This document shows, one piece after another, positions 26,320 to 43,771 of a DNA stretch of 64,000 nt. Source of the stretch: Haemonchus contortus (Eukaryota; Nematoda; Chromadorea; Rhabditida; Trichostrongylidae); NCBI GenBank assembly GCA_000469685.2, contig LS997562.1:41678345-41742344 (forward strand), in the 5' to 3' direction. The stretch's first letter is position 1. Every line of letters starts with the position of its first letter. The notes beneath the pieces were generated by a model that saw nothing but the letters and a program-made list of their open reading frames with translations, searched no databases and had not been told where the DNA came from. The position numbers and the translations under genes are program-made.

Positions 26320-26345
26320 ATTTATTTAGGGTCTGAAAATATAAA
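26320..26345 (-). promoter_or_regulatory. Splice acceptor just upstream of the MARVEL gene ATG (probable trans-splice site)
   Basis: On the minus strand the sequence reads TATATTTTCAG followed by a 13-nt leader (ending at 26320) and the ATG. A consensus nematode acceptor this close to a start codon, with no upstream coding exon seen, is typical of spliced-leader addition. It could also be the acceptor of an untranslated first exon. An SL-containing 5' RACE product ending at 26332 would settle it. Confidence 0.5.
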
Positions 26346-27552
26346 ATCGAATTCTGGCAGTAACTTTTAATTAGATATTAATTAATCCCGACGGAAAATC
26401 AATAAGGGATGCAGTGGCAGTATTCGTAAATCAGAGCTTAAAACAATTTGTTACACCTCAGTGCAGCTGGCTTTAAAGCATGGAGCGAGAAGAAAATTGA
26501 TGTAAAGGATATAACCAGTAAAACAGTCAAAACTGAAAAAATCGCAAAAATTTGTTTTTGCATAGGAATTATGTGAGCTGAACGTTCTAGCAAAGGAACA
26601 TAGGGAGATAATTCGGACGACCAAAACATTTCTGCAAATCATGCATCGGAATAGGAAGGTTGAAATGAGAAACCGTACATGCTCAGTAAACGGTGGAACG
26701 ACAGCCTCGATCAGCCAGCTCCGCCCATCGAAATTTGATGGGAGGAGTTGGCCAACATTGAGCTTTCACTGCACTGTTTCCAGACGTGTCCCACCATAAT
26801 TTCGCAAATCAAAAATTCTTCAGAGGCGTACCCTTCTATGCGCCTCTCAACTCATATACTGCACCTTCGAGCATGTCTCATAATAAGGAAGACGTTCACT
26901 CAGTCGTACTTCCATAGATGCACTGTGGTAATTTGATAAATGTTCAACAAGCGCGTAAGCTCTACCTCGCGAGGACATTAACGCCTCAATAGATAGAACT
27001 TAAAATGCCTAATGAATGGCCTGCAATCAGCTGCCCGTGCACCTTACCATCCTGATCTCGCACTGTACCAATACAACTTCTTTCTGCTGGTTACTGGGTT
27101 GGAAACGTTCCGATGATGACAAATATATCAAGAACCGAATTCTTTGATTAGCATTTGCTCGGTTTCTCAAAAAATAAAGACATCGAAGAGCTGCTCAACA
27201 GATGGGCGGAGGTCGCTACCATCCAAGGCGACTATATAACTGATTGATATTACGGTCATAAAAATAGGATCATAAAAAATATCAATATAATTCTGTGAAC
27301 AGAAATCTTGAAGCAATCTATAATGTTGCAGCCATCTTTCGGCATAAGAAAGTTGGAAATGCATATAAATTTGTCCCATTGTTCGTCAAATCGGTCCCTC
27401 CGGGGGTGTTCGCTATGAACGAGCAGATGGGATTGTGGAATATGTGAAAAACGAGTAATTCCAATGAAGCTAATGGCTTTGCTGTAGGAGGGAAATGAGG
27501 AATAATTAAGAATAAGTTGAAGTCTTCGGCGTGATCCGCATGTTTTCACGAT
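26346..27552. other. Upstream region of the MARVEL gene; no other gene recognised
   Basis: It should contain the MARVEL promoter. No TATA-like or other site could be assigned with confidence. Minus-strand frames of 63-107 codons look random. Confidence 0.4.
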
Positions 27553-27797
27553 GCGCCCCCGCATTCGACTTCCATTCAAGATCGTAGTGGCGGTTTAAAT
27601 GGGTATGGGGTCTATGCATGACTTGTAATGACCAGTTGATGCACAAGTCGCTGCTTTTATCCTCCCAGACGAGCCTGGTACCAGTTAACCGACTCCGAAG
27701 GGTGGAAGGCCTTGTTGGTTTGGACGAATATCGGTCCCGGATACGAACCCATAATCACAAGTGTATGAAGAGCACCACTTGCCCCTACACCACCAAA
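27553..27797 (-). mobile_element. SINE copy on the minus strand
   Basis: On the minus strand it reads GGTGGTGTAGGGGCAAGTGG, ATGGGTTCGTATCC (B box), CTTCCACCCTTCGGAGTCGG, CTCGTCTGGGAGGATAAAAG and GTCGAATGCGGGGGCGCATC. It stops there, lacking the final TTTATCC tail. Both internal promoter boxes are fairly well kept. Confidence 0.88.
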
Positions 27798-27801
27798 TGG
27801 G

Positions 27802-27826
27802 AACTTACTTTGTAACAAAGTAAGCA
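27802..27826. repeat. 9-bp perfect hairpin beside a SINE
   Basis: CTTACTTTG-taa-CAAAGTAAG lies immediately outside the head of the minus-strand SINE. It may be target-site structure or chance. Confidence 0.5.
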
Positions 27827-30800
27827 CAGAAAATGTACAAATTATTATACAAGGCGTCTCTTCGACGTTAGGGAGGAGGATACTCTCGAATGAGTTCGTA
27901 TTTACCAACTGCGTACGACACTGAATTCAGTTTGCGTGAAGGGCTTCGGACTCCTAGGTTTTGAGAGGAGGAACCGCGTATCGTAAACGGTTCAGACCAA
28001 CTCAATCTTCCTTTATCGGTGAGATGTTGTTCCCGAAGTGGCTTGGAACTAAGTGGTCTGTAGAAGTACCGTGATGACTCTCGAAGTTCTTGAAAGATAG
28101 AGTGAACATACGTTTCCAATCAAGAAAAGTCAAAAGTCTGAAGTGGAATTTGAGCGTCTTCGACAAAAATCAATACTCACCAAATTAACAGCAAAAGAAC
28201 GTTTCTAAGAAGGAACTTTTAGCCTCGTCACGGAATTATCGTCAATGGAACAAAGGATGAACCGTGATGAAAGAAAAGCGACAAAAATTGAGTGCTAGAA
28301 ATTCAATTTAAGGACTGCTGAGGCTGCAAATACACTCAGACTGAAGACACTCGCTACAAGGAGCTTCATTTTAAAGCAGATCAACCGACTATAGAACAAA
28401 GAATTGCCCGACTTGATCGTTTCCTTGGTATGCGCCATGCCGCTGGCTTCGGCCTTTGTGGAGAAATGGCGAGATTTTCGAATGAATCAGTCATGACTTC
28501 GACGGATTGAATTGCCTAGCCTGGCCCATCATTCAATTCAACGTCTTCGTTCTACTGAATCAGTCTCGTGCTAAAGGTCAAATGGGAAAGAATGGAAAGC
28601 TGGTTATCTCGCATGGGATCGATTCTCTGTCGAGGGCGAGGTACTTCTTCGGGTAGACGCCCCTCTTCCAGAAGGTGTACCGATTTCAAGGTCGCCATTG
28701 ATCACACTGAAGCGGAAATCAGAAAACTCCTCAAACTCTGTCAACCATCATTGAGTAGTTTGCTTCAAGATATCGAAATACCACGACATAATATTGCACA
28801 GCGACCCATTCGTCAAAGCTAAGCAATCCCTCTCTTGGAGCCTGGTAAAAAAAAGGCTACGGAACCCGGCTGGCGAAGTAAAAATGTCGAATGGAATATC
28901 GTCAGGATGTTGCAGGCCTCTATTAAGTGCCGCCACGATCTCAAGTGAAAATCAAGTGCATGGCGCATGCCAGAGGCCGACACTGAGATCTCAAGCCTTG
29001 CTATCTTGAATAAAACGGACGTAATGAATGAATATCAAATCAAGAAATGCTTCCACATCAATTCATCTCACAGGCGGAATAGACTACTGTAGTCGAATCG
29101 ATACGAACAGAGACTACTCTTCCGAGCAGCTGCCGACGTTTTGCAAAGCAGTCATCCGCGTCTACGGACGGACGAGAACTGTCTCGTCCGAAGAAATGAG
29201 TAAGCGGATGATTCAATTGTCAAGAAACGGCGGCCTACAAATTGAATGTACTTTTTCCGATAGCCTCAAAAAACCTTGAAAACAAAAGGAAAGTGCAATG
29301 GCTCAGCAAACTTTGAGAAAATCGAAGAAATCGTCCGGGCTACAGGGAGAATGGTGCACGCTAATGAGATCAATCGGATAAAAAAAATAACGTATCAAGA
29401 CTCCAATCATAGAGTTCCAATTAGCCTCATTCTCAGGGTGCGCCATATATTCGCTTCGCTTCCTAAATCAGTGTGAAGCCTAACGTGAGTGCGTTATGCG
29501 CTCACTTCCATACTAATCTGCTGAACTAGTTGAGGTGTTCATGATCCTGGAAGAGTTGGAAACCAATTACACCTTAACAAGGATGAGTAGCTTCGTCAAT
29601 CTGGGCGCGTTTACATCCTAGGACTATTCACCTGCAATACCGCCTCTCTTCACTGACACACCCACCCTGTCATGATTTTTTTCCAACACAAAGTAAGAAG
29701 GTAAGCTATTGATAATCGTTGGTAGCCCATTACTTGGTATGCCTGCACAGTTAGATAGGTAAACATTTCAAGCTGTTGGCTGTATTGACTTCTGAGGTCG
29801 ATTGCTGGCACTGTTGAACTTAAACACCTTGAACATGGGTTAGGTACCTAGGTATACCTCAAAAGTAAGCCTAAAAATAAAGTAGGAACAGTTGGGGTTG
29901 CTAAGTTGAAAGCTACTTGCGTGTATTAGAGCATAAGAATACGTACCAAGAATTTAGAAATCAAAGAGCTTTTGCGGCGCTGAAGGTGAAACCTCAACAG
30001 AACTGTCAAAAGAGTTTTTCTCAAAGAGATCAAGAGAGAAAAGAGTATCAAGAGAAATGGTGAGTTCAAACGACATTCTTTGCCAATGCCTTAAGGCCCT
30101 AATTAAGCTGTCACTGCATCTCAATGGCATTCTTTCCAATGTCAATCCGCAATCAGTGGGTGGCATTTTGTTTTTTCAGGATGTACTGCAAGACTTGAAC
30201 TTCCCGAACTCTTCTTCCAATAACTCTCGGTTTTTCGACATTTTGTTCTCCAGGAACTCGGCTTAAAAGCGATATTTAAGAAGAACACTTTTCAATGGTT
30301 CATGTACAACAAGTGAACATTATATAAGCCATTCAACTGAACATTATATAAGCCATTAACCGAGTGAAATATGAGAATATTTTAAGTGGTTCAAAGCAAG
30401 GGTAACACTTTCATGCTTGAAATGTATACCCTCTCAACGAGGCTTCAACATGCAACTGTCCAAAGAGTAGAGGCAACGCTACACGGTTGATCATGCTCAT
30501 ATTTTGGGAATAGTCTGAAAAAAAAAATTGTCCTCCGGGCCTGAGAAAGCACAAGGAGAATGTCTCAGAAAGCAGCGCTGTCATCACGAGCGTAATTGAA
30601 CAATACGAGGTGAGACATAGAAGTATTCACACGATTCCTAGCATTCCTTTGCCCACCATTCTTACCCCGCGCCTACAGGCGGGGCTCCTTTGAGGGGTGT
30701 GCCACTCAGCTGTCCAGAAATCAAAGCATTTTCTGTGAAAGCACCGTCTCTTTTTTTGTCGCCCATTCTCTGAGTTGGCAAAACTCTCATCAATTGTCAC

Positions 30801-33800
30801 GATTGCATTGTGAAGCGAAAATTCTAACAAGGGAATCGGGTTAGCGATACCACAGGGTTAGTTGGTATATTACTTTACAGTGGGGGGAAACTCAAGAGAA
30901 GTCATCATCTTCATCAAGTTGGACCTGGGCTAATTGTTACAAATATAAAACGTGATTTTAGGAAGGAAAATCTACTACCAGGAACGGCTGTTTATCCAAT
31001 CATGCTAATAAATAACAACAAAAGTTTCAAACGGGTAACAAAAGCATGGCACATTCTCAACTCTCCAATCCAGACCCACCTTACATTTTATCAGATTCTC
31101 TCATAGTCTCTTTTATACAGGAACACCTCCGAAAATGAAAAATGAATAGAAAAATGAATGATGGATACCTTTAACCATCAGCGGCTGAACTAAGTCCTTC
31201 TATTGACAAAAATCGGAAACACAATGGGCTCCAAGCGAAAAAATAGTCATAGCACAAAATAATACAATTCTACATAATTATAATTAACTATCTTTAATTC
31301 ATATTAACGACATACTAATTAATATCATACTAATATACTGGTGTTTTGTATAAAAGGATGAAAAAACAAAGTTCTTGGCGTGTACTCAGAACTGATTACA
31401 AAACGATTGAAAGTAATAAGTTCTCTACTTAATAACCGAATTATTTTTACATTGAGTTTTACTTGGTAAGTAATAATTAAAGTGGCAACTCCCGTTAAAT
31501 AGTACCCGGTAAATAACGTTGATGTGGTAGCAAGAAATATCAACACCCATGACTACTACTAATCAAGGCTTATTTAATGTTAATATAATATCATAATAGG
31601 AACAAATAAAGTTATCAATAAGTAATAATAATAAAACCTAATTTTAACCGCCTTAATTATTATTCAACAGAAACTATAACCATGTTAGCAATTCAAATGT
31701 CCGATAGAAATAATAAAACATTCAAATTCCTTTTTGTCAATAGCGACTAAAGTTAGAATTAACCTTGCTTCAATTACCATTAACTAAATACTGACTGGTT
31801 GTCCAATTAACTTTTTTTCACGAAAATAAGCGAATTTAACAGAGCACTGCAAGGAGACACATGCGAACATTAACAACTTGGCCAGCGAGACCCACGCCAC
31901 CTCCCCTCCCACCCATCTTCTCCCTGCGGGTTTTACAACACGATCTCCCCCGTTGCCTCGACAAGCAACTGAGCATCAACAGATTTTGCCAAACGAAGGG
32001 AAAGACAGCCAGGGTCAGGGTTATCTGTATTATTTTTAATTACTATTGGCCTAAATCTGCTTCATCTCAACAATGCTACCAATTCTTTCATATTGAAAAA
32101 ATTGAAAGCACAGATGAAATTTAGAAGGAAAAGAAAATATGGTTGCCCATGAAATTCCACGGAATCTGCGATGGGGATGGAGAGGGGCTACTAAGCGGTA
32201 CGGAAGAAAGACAAAACGAATTAAAGAGTAGTTGCTTGATATTTTTACTCATTAGGAGACATCTGCCGTTTTGTGATGGGCTCTGGTTTAAATCAGCGAC
32301 GACGCAGCCGAACACTTCGAATTACTTCAAACAATTACATGCCAAGAAAAAAAGACAAATAAAAAATATTTTTAGAATTTCTGATCGAACACTGACAGGC
32401 AGCTCTTACACAAAGTATACAATCAAATATTTGCATTATTGCGAATAAAAATTAAATGCAAGCACATCTAAGGGATTAACAACATGAAAACAGCAAGATA
32501 TACTCCATTAGCAAATCCGTTAGCAAGAAAATCGATCGATTGCAAATGATAATAAAAGAAATCATTGATCAGTTAGAAAAAAGTAAGATTCCAATTGACC
32601 CATTTATCCAACAAATGTTCAGGCAAAAATTGCCTGCTAGTCAACGGATGCATGGAGACCTTCTTAATCTTTATGCCTAAACTTGCAATCGATAAGTGAT
32701 TTTCACCACTTTAATATGTCATTCCTGAGAGCAATAATCGATAGTGGACAGTTTAAACCAGTTTTCCAGTAGGCTTCTCAGGCTTTACATTTTTATAATG
32801 AACATGCACCGCTCAATAGGAATCAATCACTGATACTTCATTAGAGAGAGAAATAAAAAGGATAAGGTGGAAGAACGATTTCAATCTGAGTCCCTACTAT
32901 TAGGTTGAGGTCGGGTTCCCATATAAGATGAGCACTCGTCCAGAGTTTGGGCTGACATGGTAACAAGGATGCGGTGCTACCATACCTTGTCTAAGGATAG
33001 ATCGTTCATACTTGTTTATTTGTTTATTGGATACGAAAACAAAGCTCGCGTGAGGAGAGCTAATCGTTTAGAGCCAACTCAGGAGCAATCTCAGGCCCAG
33101 AAAAGCTATTTCGAAATCAACTCAGGCTGTTTACCATCTTCAACTGAATACTCCTTTGGCCACAATGTTGAGGAGGGCCCATTGTGGTAAACTCCTCTAG
33201 TACGCTACTCTTTGCCTTTCTGTTTACAACTTCTGATAAGTGATTTAACCAGCTGTAACTACTAAACTTTGCCGTCTCATTGCTGCCAGTATCACACCCA
33301 CTAAACCCAAAGCGGTACCGCCTGCAGTTGAAACCTCTGAAACCTCGCCAACAAAGAAAAGCGACATAAATTGATTCAACAGATAGAAGAAGGGGATAAA
33401 ATCAATTGGTTTCGACATAAGCAAATAAAACACTCCACCTCCTGATAAGTTTATTCTGAATCGTTTTTTGGTACGGCCATTCAGACCCAACTAAAGCAGA
33501 ACCTTTTACAAAAAATGCTTTAAGGAAAGAATATTATAATTGGGTAGTAATGCGAATAAAAATTGCAGCAAATAAAGGGTAAAAAAAGAAACGAAACTGG
33601 CAGAACATGAACGTCGTCCACCGTCTGAACAAACAATGGCTAAGTGAATTTCAAAGGTGTTCGGTGCGCGACGACTTTCCAACTAATCGTGTGAGTCCAG
33701 CTCTTCATCGCCAAGCGCTAACATCCTCGGCGCTCTTCGCGCAACCCACACCATTGTGTCACTCATTGAGAAGGTGTAACCAAAGGCGCTGAAGCACTGA

Positions 33801-35026
33801 CCACGACCGAAAATGAAATGACCAAGGTCCACTTACAATGAGTCACACGAAATGAACCGGTCTCAAAAAGGTGGACACCGCATATCGGCAGACTTGAACA
33901 CATAAGAAAATGGGTAGGTATTTTATGCACCCTGTTTTGTTCCTCTGAATTTTGTTAATAATCTTATTGCTATTTAGTGCGAGAGCACTGAACAACTAAT
34001 TAGATGTTTATTTACAGCCGTCTTATACTTACTACGATTCCGCCTACCTGGAAAACTTTTTAAGGTTTTCTTATCTGTTTTTTCTTTTTTCTTATCTTAT
34101 TTACAAACAACCGTCAAGCTTTGTCGATAAATTCTTTGCAGTTTTCACACACAAAAAACATAATAAATGAATACACACCTATTCATAGCCTTCAGACACT
34201 CATTCTCAATAAACAGCCAAGAAAACCCAACCTCAGAGCAACTATATCCATGTACGAAATAAAAACTGTCAAAACTTATTTTAATAGACGTGAAAATAGT
34301 TTTGGAGCTTCCGTGTTAGGTATGTGACTGGAGAAGCTCAAAAAATCCTCCAAAAAAACAAGGACGTTAAATAATAATAAAAACTTTACCATCTACTCCA
34401 TTGTGCACGGCTGGTGCAGACAGATGCCGCTATGTTTCCTACCAAGGAATCGCCGTGGTACTGACCACCACCTTCGATAAAAAAAAGTTGTTCTAAGGGG
34501 ATAAGAAATGATGATAACGCGTTCTTTCTCACCTTAGGTGCCCTTTTGATAGCCAAATTCCTAACGTCATCTCCTTCAAATGCTGTAATGCTGTAGCAGT
34601 TGCTAGTGTCATGGGAACCTCAACATATATACAAACAAGCAAGAAGCGATAAATATTGGTAAAAAATAATAACTCACTAAAATATTTCAGAAACCTTAGG
34701 ACATGCGTCATCATTCTCCAACCACAGGTGCAGATGCAGCAGAAAACATCTCACAACAAACGTGCTCCGTGAGCAATCCGCGCCAAGATACGACATTCTG
34801 CAGACGTTGCACCCTTTCGGAAAAAATGACGGCTATTTTTGTTCTCGATTAGAAACAAGGCTTATTTCGAGAACCTGGTGCTCGAGCCGAGATCTGTTTC
34901 GCCCAGATAAAAGCACTTTCAGTTATTAGAGAAAAAAACCGATTTTTTTTTCGCTGTCCACCCATTAGTGCTAATAGTTATGTGTTTAGAATGAATAAAT
35001 TAGCTTAGTTAATAACTTTAGTGTCT
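27827..35026. other. 7.2 kb with no supported gene
   Basis: Frames at 28568, 29028 and 31861 (83-87 codons) were inspected and not recognised. AT-rich intervals dominate 31200-32700. A GC hairpin-like ccccgc...gcgggg lies at about 30667. Exon-like stretches on the minus strand at 34390-34630 did not connect in phase. The mrps-23 promoter or trans-splice region is near 34950-35026. Confidence 0.45.
30315..30362. repeat. 24-bp tandem duplication
   Basis: GAACATTATATAAGCCATT occurs at 30315 and again at 30339. Confidence 0.85.
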
Positions 35027-36063
35027 ATGGCGCAATCATTCACTCGTGCTGAACGCTCTGGTAATATATTTTATCGAGTCACCGGTTTAATCCGATCCGG
35101 ACAAATGAAATGGTCCGATAGACCATTGTGGTGAGTCGATTGCGCCATTCTGATGCCATTCTTACCAATGTGATAAATATCTATGAAAAGAAGAACAGCC
35201 AGACCTAATGCTATTCCAAAATTTTGAAGTTTTTATAGGTAACTAGCTCAGGTCGTGTTTTTATTTAGTTCACATTTTGTAATACATGAATGTGTAATAA
35301 AGAACTATTGTCGAGCTTAAGGTACGATATTTACGTCACCCATCCTCCATTAGACCCTCATGATTGGAACACGAAACATCCAAAATATGACGAACCAGTA
35401 AGCATTTCAATTTTTCGTTCTTCGAATTGCTTTTATTTTTTTACTTAATTAGTTTCTTTGAGCCTGAATTATAGTTTTATAAGAACTATCTCTAGTTGAG
35501 ACTTATCGAGGATGATTAAGTGTCTGAGTTCAGTGCTGAAGTTTATTTTTGCCAGTTTCTATTTGAAGAAAAAAGAATTACCTGACATGAATGAGTACCA
35601 ATTGCTACTCGTTGAAATATTCTCTCTTTTCGCTCCCATCTATGCCACTCTCGTCATTTTTTTTTTTGAAATTGCCGCTTTCAAGGTGCGCAAAATCTTC
35701 TATGATGAAGACCTGGTTCGAGCTGCTTTCTACAAAAAGTATCGAGGGGGTGTGATGAATCTGGAAAGTCCTCGAGAAAGTCTTTCTCAACAGTTCATCA
35801 AGGAATACGAAACTGTTAAGAATGAATTTGCAGGTAAAACTTTATTCTTTTAAAATTTGTATCGTTATCGTCTCTTCTACACGGGTTTTTCCAGTTTTTC
35901 TTAGAAGTTTCTTTTAATTATTTCTTTTCCAATTCAATTCTCAAAGATGTGGTTAGTGTCCCATATAGTTCAGATCTTTCTAGGTAAGGAAAACGTCCCT
36001 GAAGAAGAGCTTTTCCGACGGACAGAGGAGCGATTGAAGGAAGTCGGCATTCAGTTGAAATAG
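35027..36063 (+). CDS. mrps-23: Mitochondrial small ribosomal subunit protein S23 (mS23), 4 exons, 135 aa
   Basis: Exons are 35027-35130, 35322-35397, 35686-35833 and 35984-36063, all GT/AG and in phase, giving 135 residues with a TAG stop. The N-terminus has the family signature RSGNIFYRVTGLIRSGQMKW followed by DRPLWYDIYVTHPPLDP, equivalent to the SIFSR..DLIR.G.L....PLW.DVY..FPP stretch of animal MRPS23. The middle exon (VRKIFYDEDLVRAAFYKKY) matches the family's IWY.ED.IRA.FY segment. The protein is shorter than the human one (190 aa), as expected for nematodes. It is a component of the mitochondrial ribosome small subunit. An acceptor-like CTTTAG lies five bases before the ATG, so the mRNA may be trans-spliced. 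The next gene, alanyl-tRNA synthetase, starts 182 bp downstream on the same strand. A 113-aa open frame starting within intron 2 at 35512 reads through an acceptor into exon 3 and is not a separate gene. Confidence 0.92.
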
Positions 36064-36088
36064 GATTTATAGGATTAGGATTTTATGG

Positions 36089-36094
36089 AATAAA
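36089..36094 (+). terminator. Poly(A) signal AATAAA of the mrps-23-like gene
   Basis: A canonical AATAAA lies 26 bp after the S23 stop codon. It is about 107 bp before the acceptor used by the next gene, a spacing like that between the poly(A) signal and the SL2 acceptor in nematode operons. Confidence 0.6.
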
Positions 36095-36169
36095 TGAATT
36101 ACCATTTTGTTTACCTGTTGGTCAAGAGCATTCTCTACTCATACTTGTCTGAAACATCAACAAATATGC

Positions 36170-36201
36170 TTTTTTCGCCTTCATCTTTTTTCCTATGATA
36201 G
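36170..36201 (+). promoter_or_regulatory. Pyrimidine-rich tract and acceptor before the alanyl-tRNA synthetase ATG (candidate SL2 site)
   Basis: A T-rich stretch (GCTTTTTTCGCC, CATCTTTTTTCC) leads to an AG at 36200-36201, leaving a 44-nt leader before the ATG at 36246. The position between two close, co-directional genes suggests trans-splicing of a downstream operon cistron. This is inference from layout; no SL-containing transcript is available here. Confidence 0.45.
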
Positions 36202-36245
36202 GTGATAATAGGCTAGAGCCGTACAGTTCTAGAAGTACTGTGGAA

Positions 36246-41414
<5,169 letters not shown>

Positions 41415-41811
41415 TGTTCGATGATACCCGGCAAGATATTGATCATCCCACTAGGAAGAGAATGGTCCTTTTTAAATTAAATTTCTGCCAATCTCTTTAT
41501 TCATCATTTTTACACGTCATTGTTGCTATGCGCCGGTTTGGTGAACGTTTTTTGTTGAATAATTTATTATCGACTTGTTGCTCTGTTATTTATGGATGCT
41601 TGTGTTTTAACTTCGAATTTGTTTGGAATGGAATCTATGTGGCTGTAAAGAGGGATGAATTTTTGCTGTTTTGGCTTTGTCATTAATTGATTTTCGCATA
41701 AAAATGAGTAATCAATGGAAATATCGTACCTCACGTACATATTATATAAAAAAGTACTACTGAGAAGTTCTGTTTGGGCTACAAAAATCCTACCTATATA
41801 ATCGGTTAAGT

Positions 41812-41866
41812 GTGTCTGTTGGTGTGTTTGTGTGTGTGTGTGTGGGGATGTGTGTGTGTTTGTCCG
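41812..41866. repeat. (GT)n-rich microsatellite
   Basis: Interrupted gtgtgt runs about 400 bp downstream of the alanyl-tRNA synthetase stop codon. Confidence 0.85.
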
Positions 41867-41924
41867 ACCGGAAATTCATAACTCCTATCCCACTGGACCT
41901 AGGGCATTCAAATTTGAAAGAGAG

Positions 41925-42335
41925 CTAGGCGGCACGATGGGAACAGCGATGGTAAGTAATAGGAAGTGACAACAATCAACAGAAACAGATAAAGAGCCTT
42001 AAAAGGCAAAGGCCACAGGGTCCGTAACTCCGTTGGCGTTAGCGGTGAAGCCGTGGCGCTTTGGCAAGTGGTGTACGGTGCGAAAGGACCGTTAGTGATT
42101 GGTGTAGGGAATGATAGCAAGTGATAGAGACTGACAAGAAGCCATAGAAGGCGAGGGCCTGTAGGTCTGTGACGCGCTTCCTGTTAATAGTGGAGTCTTG
42201 GTATTTCAATAGATGATGTAAGATGTGACAGGATTGTAGGTACTCGGTGACGGGATCGAGAACGGTTGGTTCCAGGCCGGGAGCTGATGAAACTGATAAG
42301 GGCTAATGAGAATCCTGGAAAGCGTAGAGCCACTA
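41925..42335. repeat. Degenerate repeat field, left of the inserted mariner-type element
   Basis: Loosely periodic words such as gtgacaaca, gtgatagagactgacaag, aactgataaggg and gtgacaggattgtagg occur. A segment around 42184-42240 (TTAATAGTGGAGTCTTGG start) recurs at 43611-43668 beyond the transposon. No reading frame of interest. Confidence 0.55.
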
Positions 42336-43594
42336 CAGGATGGGCCAAAATTATGATTACACAGATATCACATCCCCGAAAACGAATAGAAAGCTAAAAA
42401 AGCAAACCAATTCCATAGAAGTGTCTATCACTAATCTCTTATCAAAATAGTACATTGAGACTGGGATCTGTTGCTTTCTGCTTTCACCCAACCCCAGAGA
42501 CGACGATGGACGTCATTAACGGTGGCACGCAGCTAAGGTCATCGAGTTAATTCCGGCTTTTTGCAAAGCATTTTCAAGATTATTTCACTTCCTGTTTGGG
42601 CTAACGGATGCTTCCATCCTAAGGGCTGACCACACTGAGACATCCATGGGATTTAATTCAGCGCTGCAGAGTGGTCACTGATCGAAGGTTATGAAGTCAG
42701 GAAACCTCTTTTACGAAATTTCTAGACAATTTCTGATCTGCAGTCAGGAGCATCATCTTGACGATATGTCTGGTTTGAATCGCCGCAGTGTTCTGTTTCG
42801 CACCGCGGAATCGAACGGGTCTCCAAATCAACTTTCACTCCTTACTTTGCAAGAATAATCGGTGCTTTCGCCTCGGCGGTGACGCTCGCAAAGGATATTG
42901 CAGAAAGTCAGCGATCCTAGCGCTGCATCACTTCCATTTATTTCTGTTTTATGCAAAACTTGTAGCCCTGCTTACTGGGCACCTTTTTCACCGCGGATAT
43001 CTTTTCGTCGGTGGACAGGAATTCCGTACGACAATTTTTTGTATGCGGCGGGGCAGCTCCGGTGAGCCAACATTTCTCCTCTCTTAAGTCTGCTCACTGG
43101 GGAACTCACTTTCTGATCGTATAAAGGCCTTGTCGTGCAGATGATGCTTTACGATTTCACACTGTCATGAGATATACATTCATTTAGTCATTTTGGGCTC
43201 AGAACGAACTTCGCTGCTACGCAGACCTTCGCCCTGCTTCCTTAAAACTCCCACTAAATATAAACGCAGGCCTCTTAGGTTCACCACTCCTACCTGCAAT
43301 TGTTCCCAACTCTCGAAGGCGTCTTATGATCGAATGTAACCTCTGCCTTGTTATGCTGAGTCGTCTGTAGATGCACCGTGCCAAAAGTGCTTGTAAATGC
43401 GAAGTGACGATTTATTCACGGGGTTAATTACGCTCACATTATTTCCAAAATCTACCAAAAGTTTAGTATCATCAGGAAGGTAATAATGTAATCTACCTCG
43501 TGAAATAGAAGAAAGCGAACGAATTGCTATGACCTCAGAAAAAATTCGTTATGAGCGACAGCGCGCGCTGTAATCATAATTTTGGCCCACCCTG
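42336..43594 (-). mobile_element. mariner-type (D..D, about 37 spacing) transposon, 1,259 bp, inactive
   Basis: Ends CAGGATGGGCCAAAATTATG and its complement ending at 43594 are flanked by TA (42334-42335 and 43595-43596). Inverted repeats are about 26 bp with one mismatch. Minus-strand remnants include QDDAPDC, equivalent to the QQDSAPAH catalytic motif, and ELNPMDVSVWSAL, equivalent to DLNPMDYSVWS, where the third acid is Asp. About 36 positions separate the two, as in DD37D mariner relatives. Several stops and at least one frameshift kill it. It has inserted into a degenerate repeat field whose two halves now flank it. Confidence 0.82.
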
Positions 43595-43596
43595 TA

Positions 43597-43769
43597 TAAT
43601 AATGGCATTAATAGTGGAGCCTTGACAGTTCGGCATGTGATGTGGAGTATGGCAGGATCGTAGACGACTAATGATAGGAACTGATAACAGCTGATAACGA
43701 CTGATAAGAGCACTTATCAACTGAATTTAACTCCTGTGGTATTTACGATGTATTTATGATTACGACTAT
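43597..43769. repeat. Degenerate repeat field, right of the inserted mariner-type element
   Basis: Contains ATTAATAGTGGAGCCTTGAC and GGCAGGATCGTAGACG, direct-repeat partners of the left field, then ACTGATAACAGCTGATAACG-type tandem words. The next mariner starts at 43772. Confidence 0.55.
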
Positions 43770-43771
43770 TA

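Noticed and set aside
28195..29480. Possible retrotransposon remnant suggested by several 60-87 codon frames
   Set aside because: No reverse transcriptase, integrase or protease motif could be found in any frame.
33245..33490. 81-codon minus-strand frame with a hydrophobic C-terminus (GGTALGLVGVILAAMRR)
   Set aside because: Isolated, no partner exons. Could be chance in AT-rich DNA.
34390..34630. Minus-strand stretches resembling exons (SHDTSNCYSITAFEGDD and YHGDSLVGNIAASVC)
   Set aside because: Acceptors are weak and no upstream or downstream exon joined in phase. Too short to trust.
35027..35145. Imperfect inverted repeat GGCGCAATCATTCAC / GTGAGTCGATTGCGCC
   Set aside because: It spans coding exon 1 and the donor of the S23 gene. 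The match is partial and best explained by chance.
35512..35853. 113-codon frame between S23 exons
   Set aside because: Its first half is intron and its second half is the real S23 exon 35686-35833.
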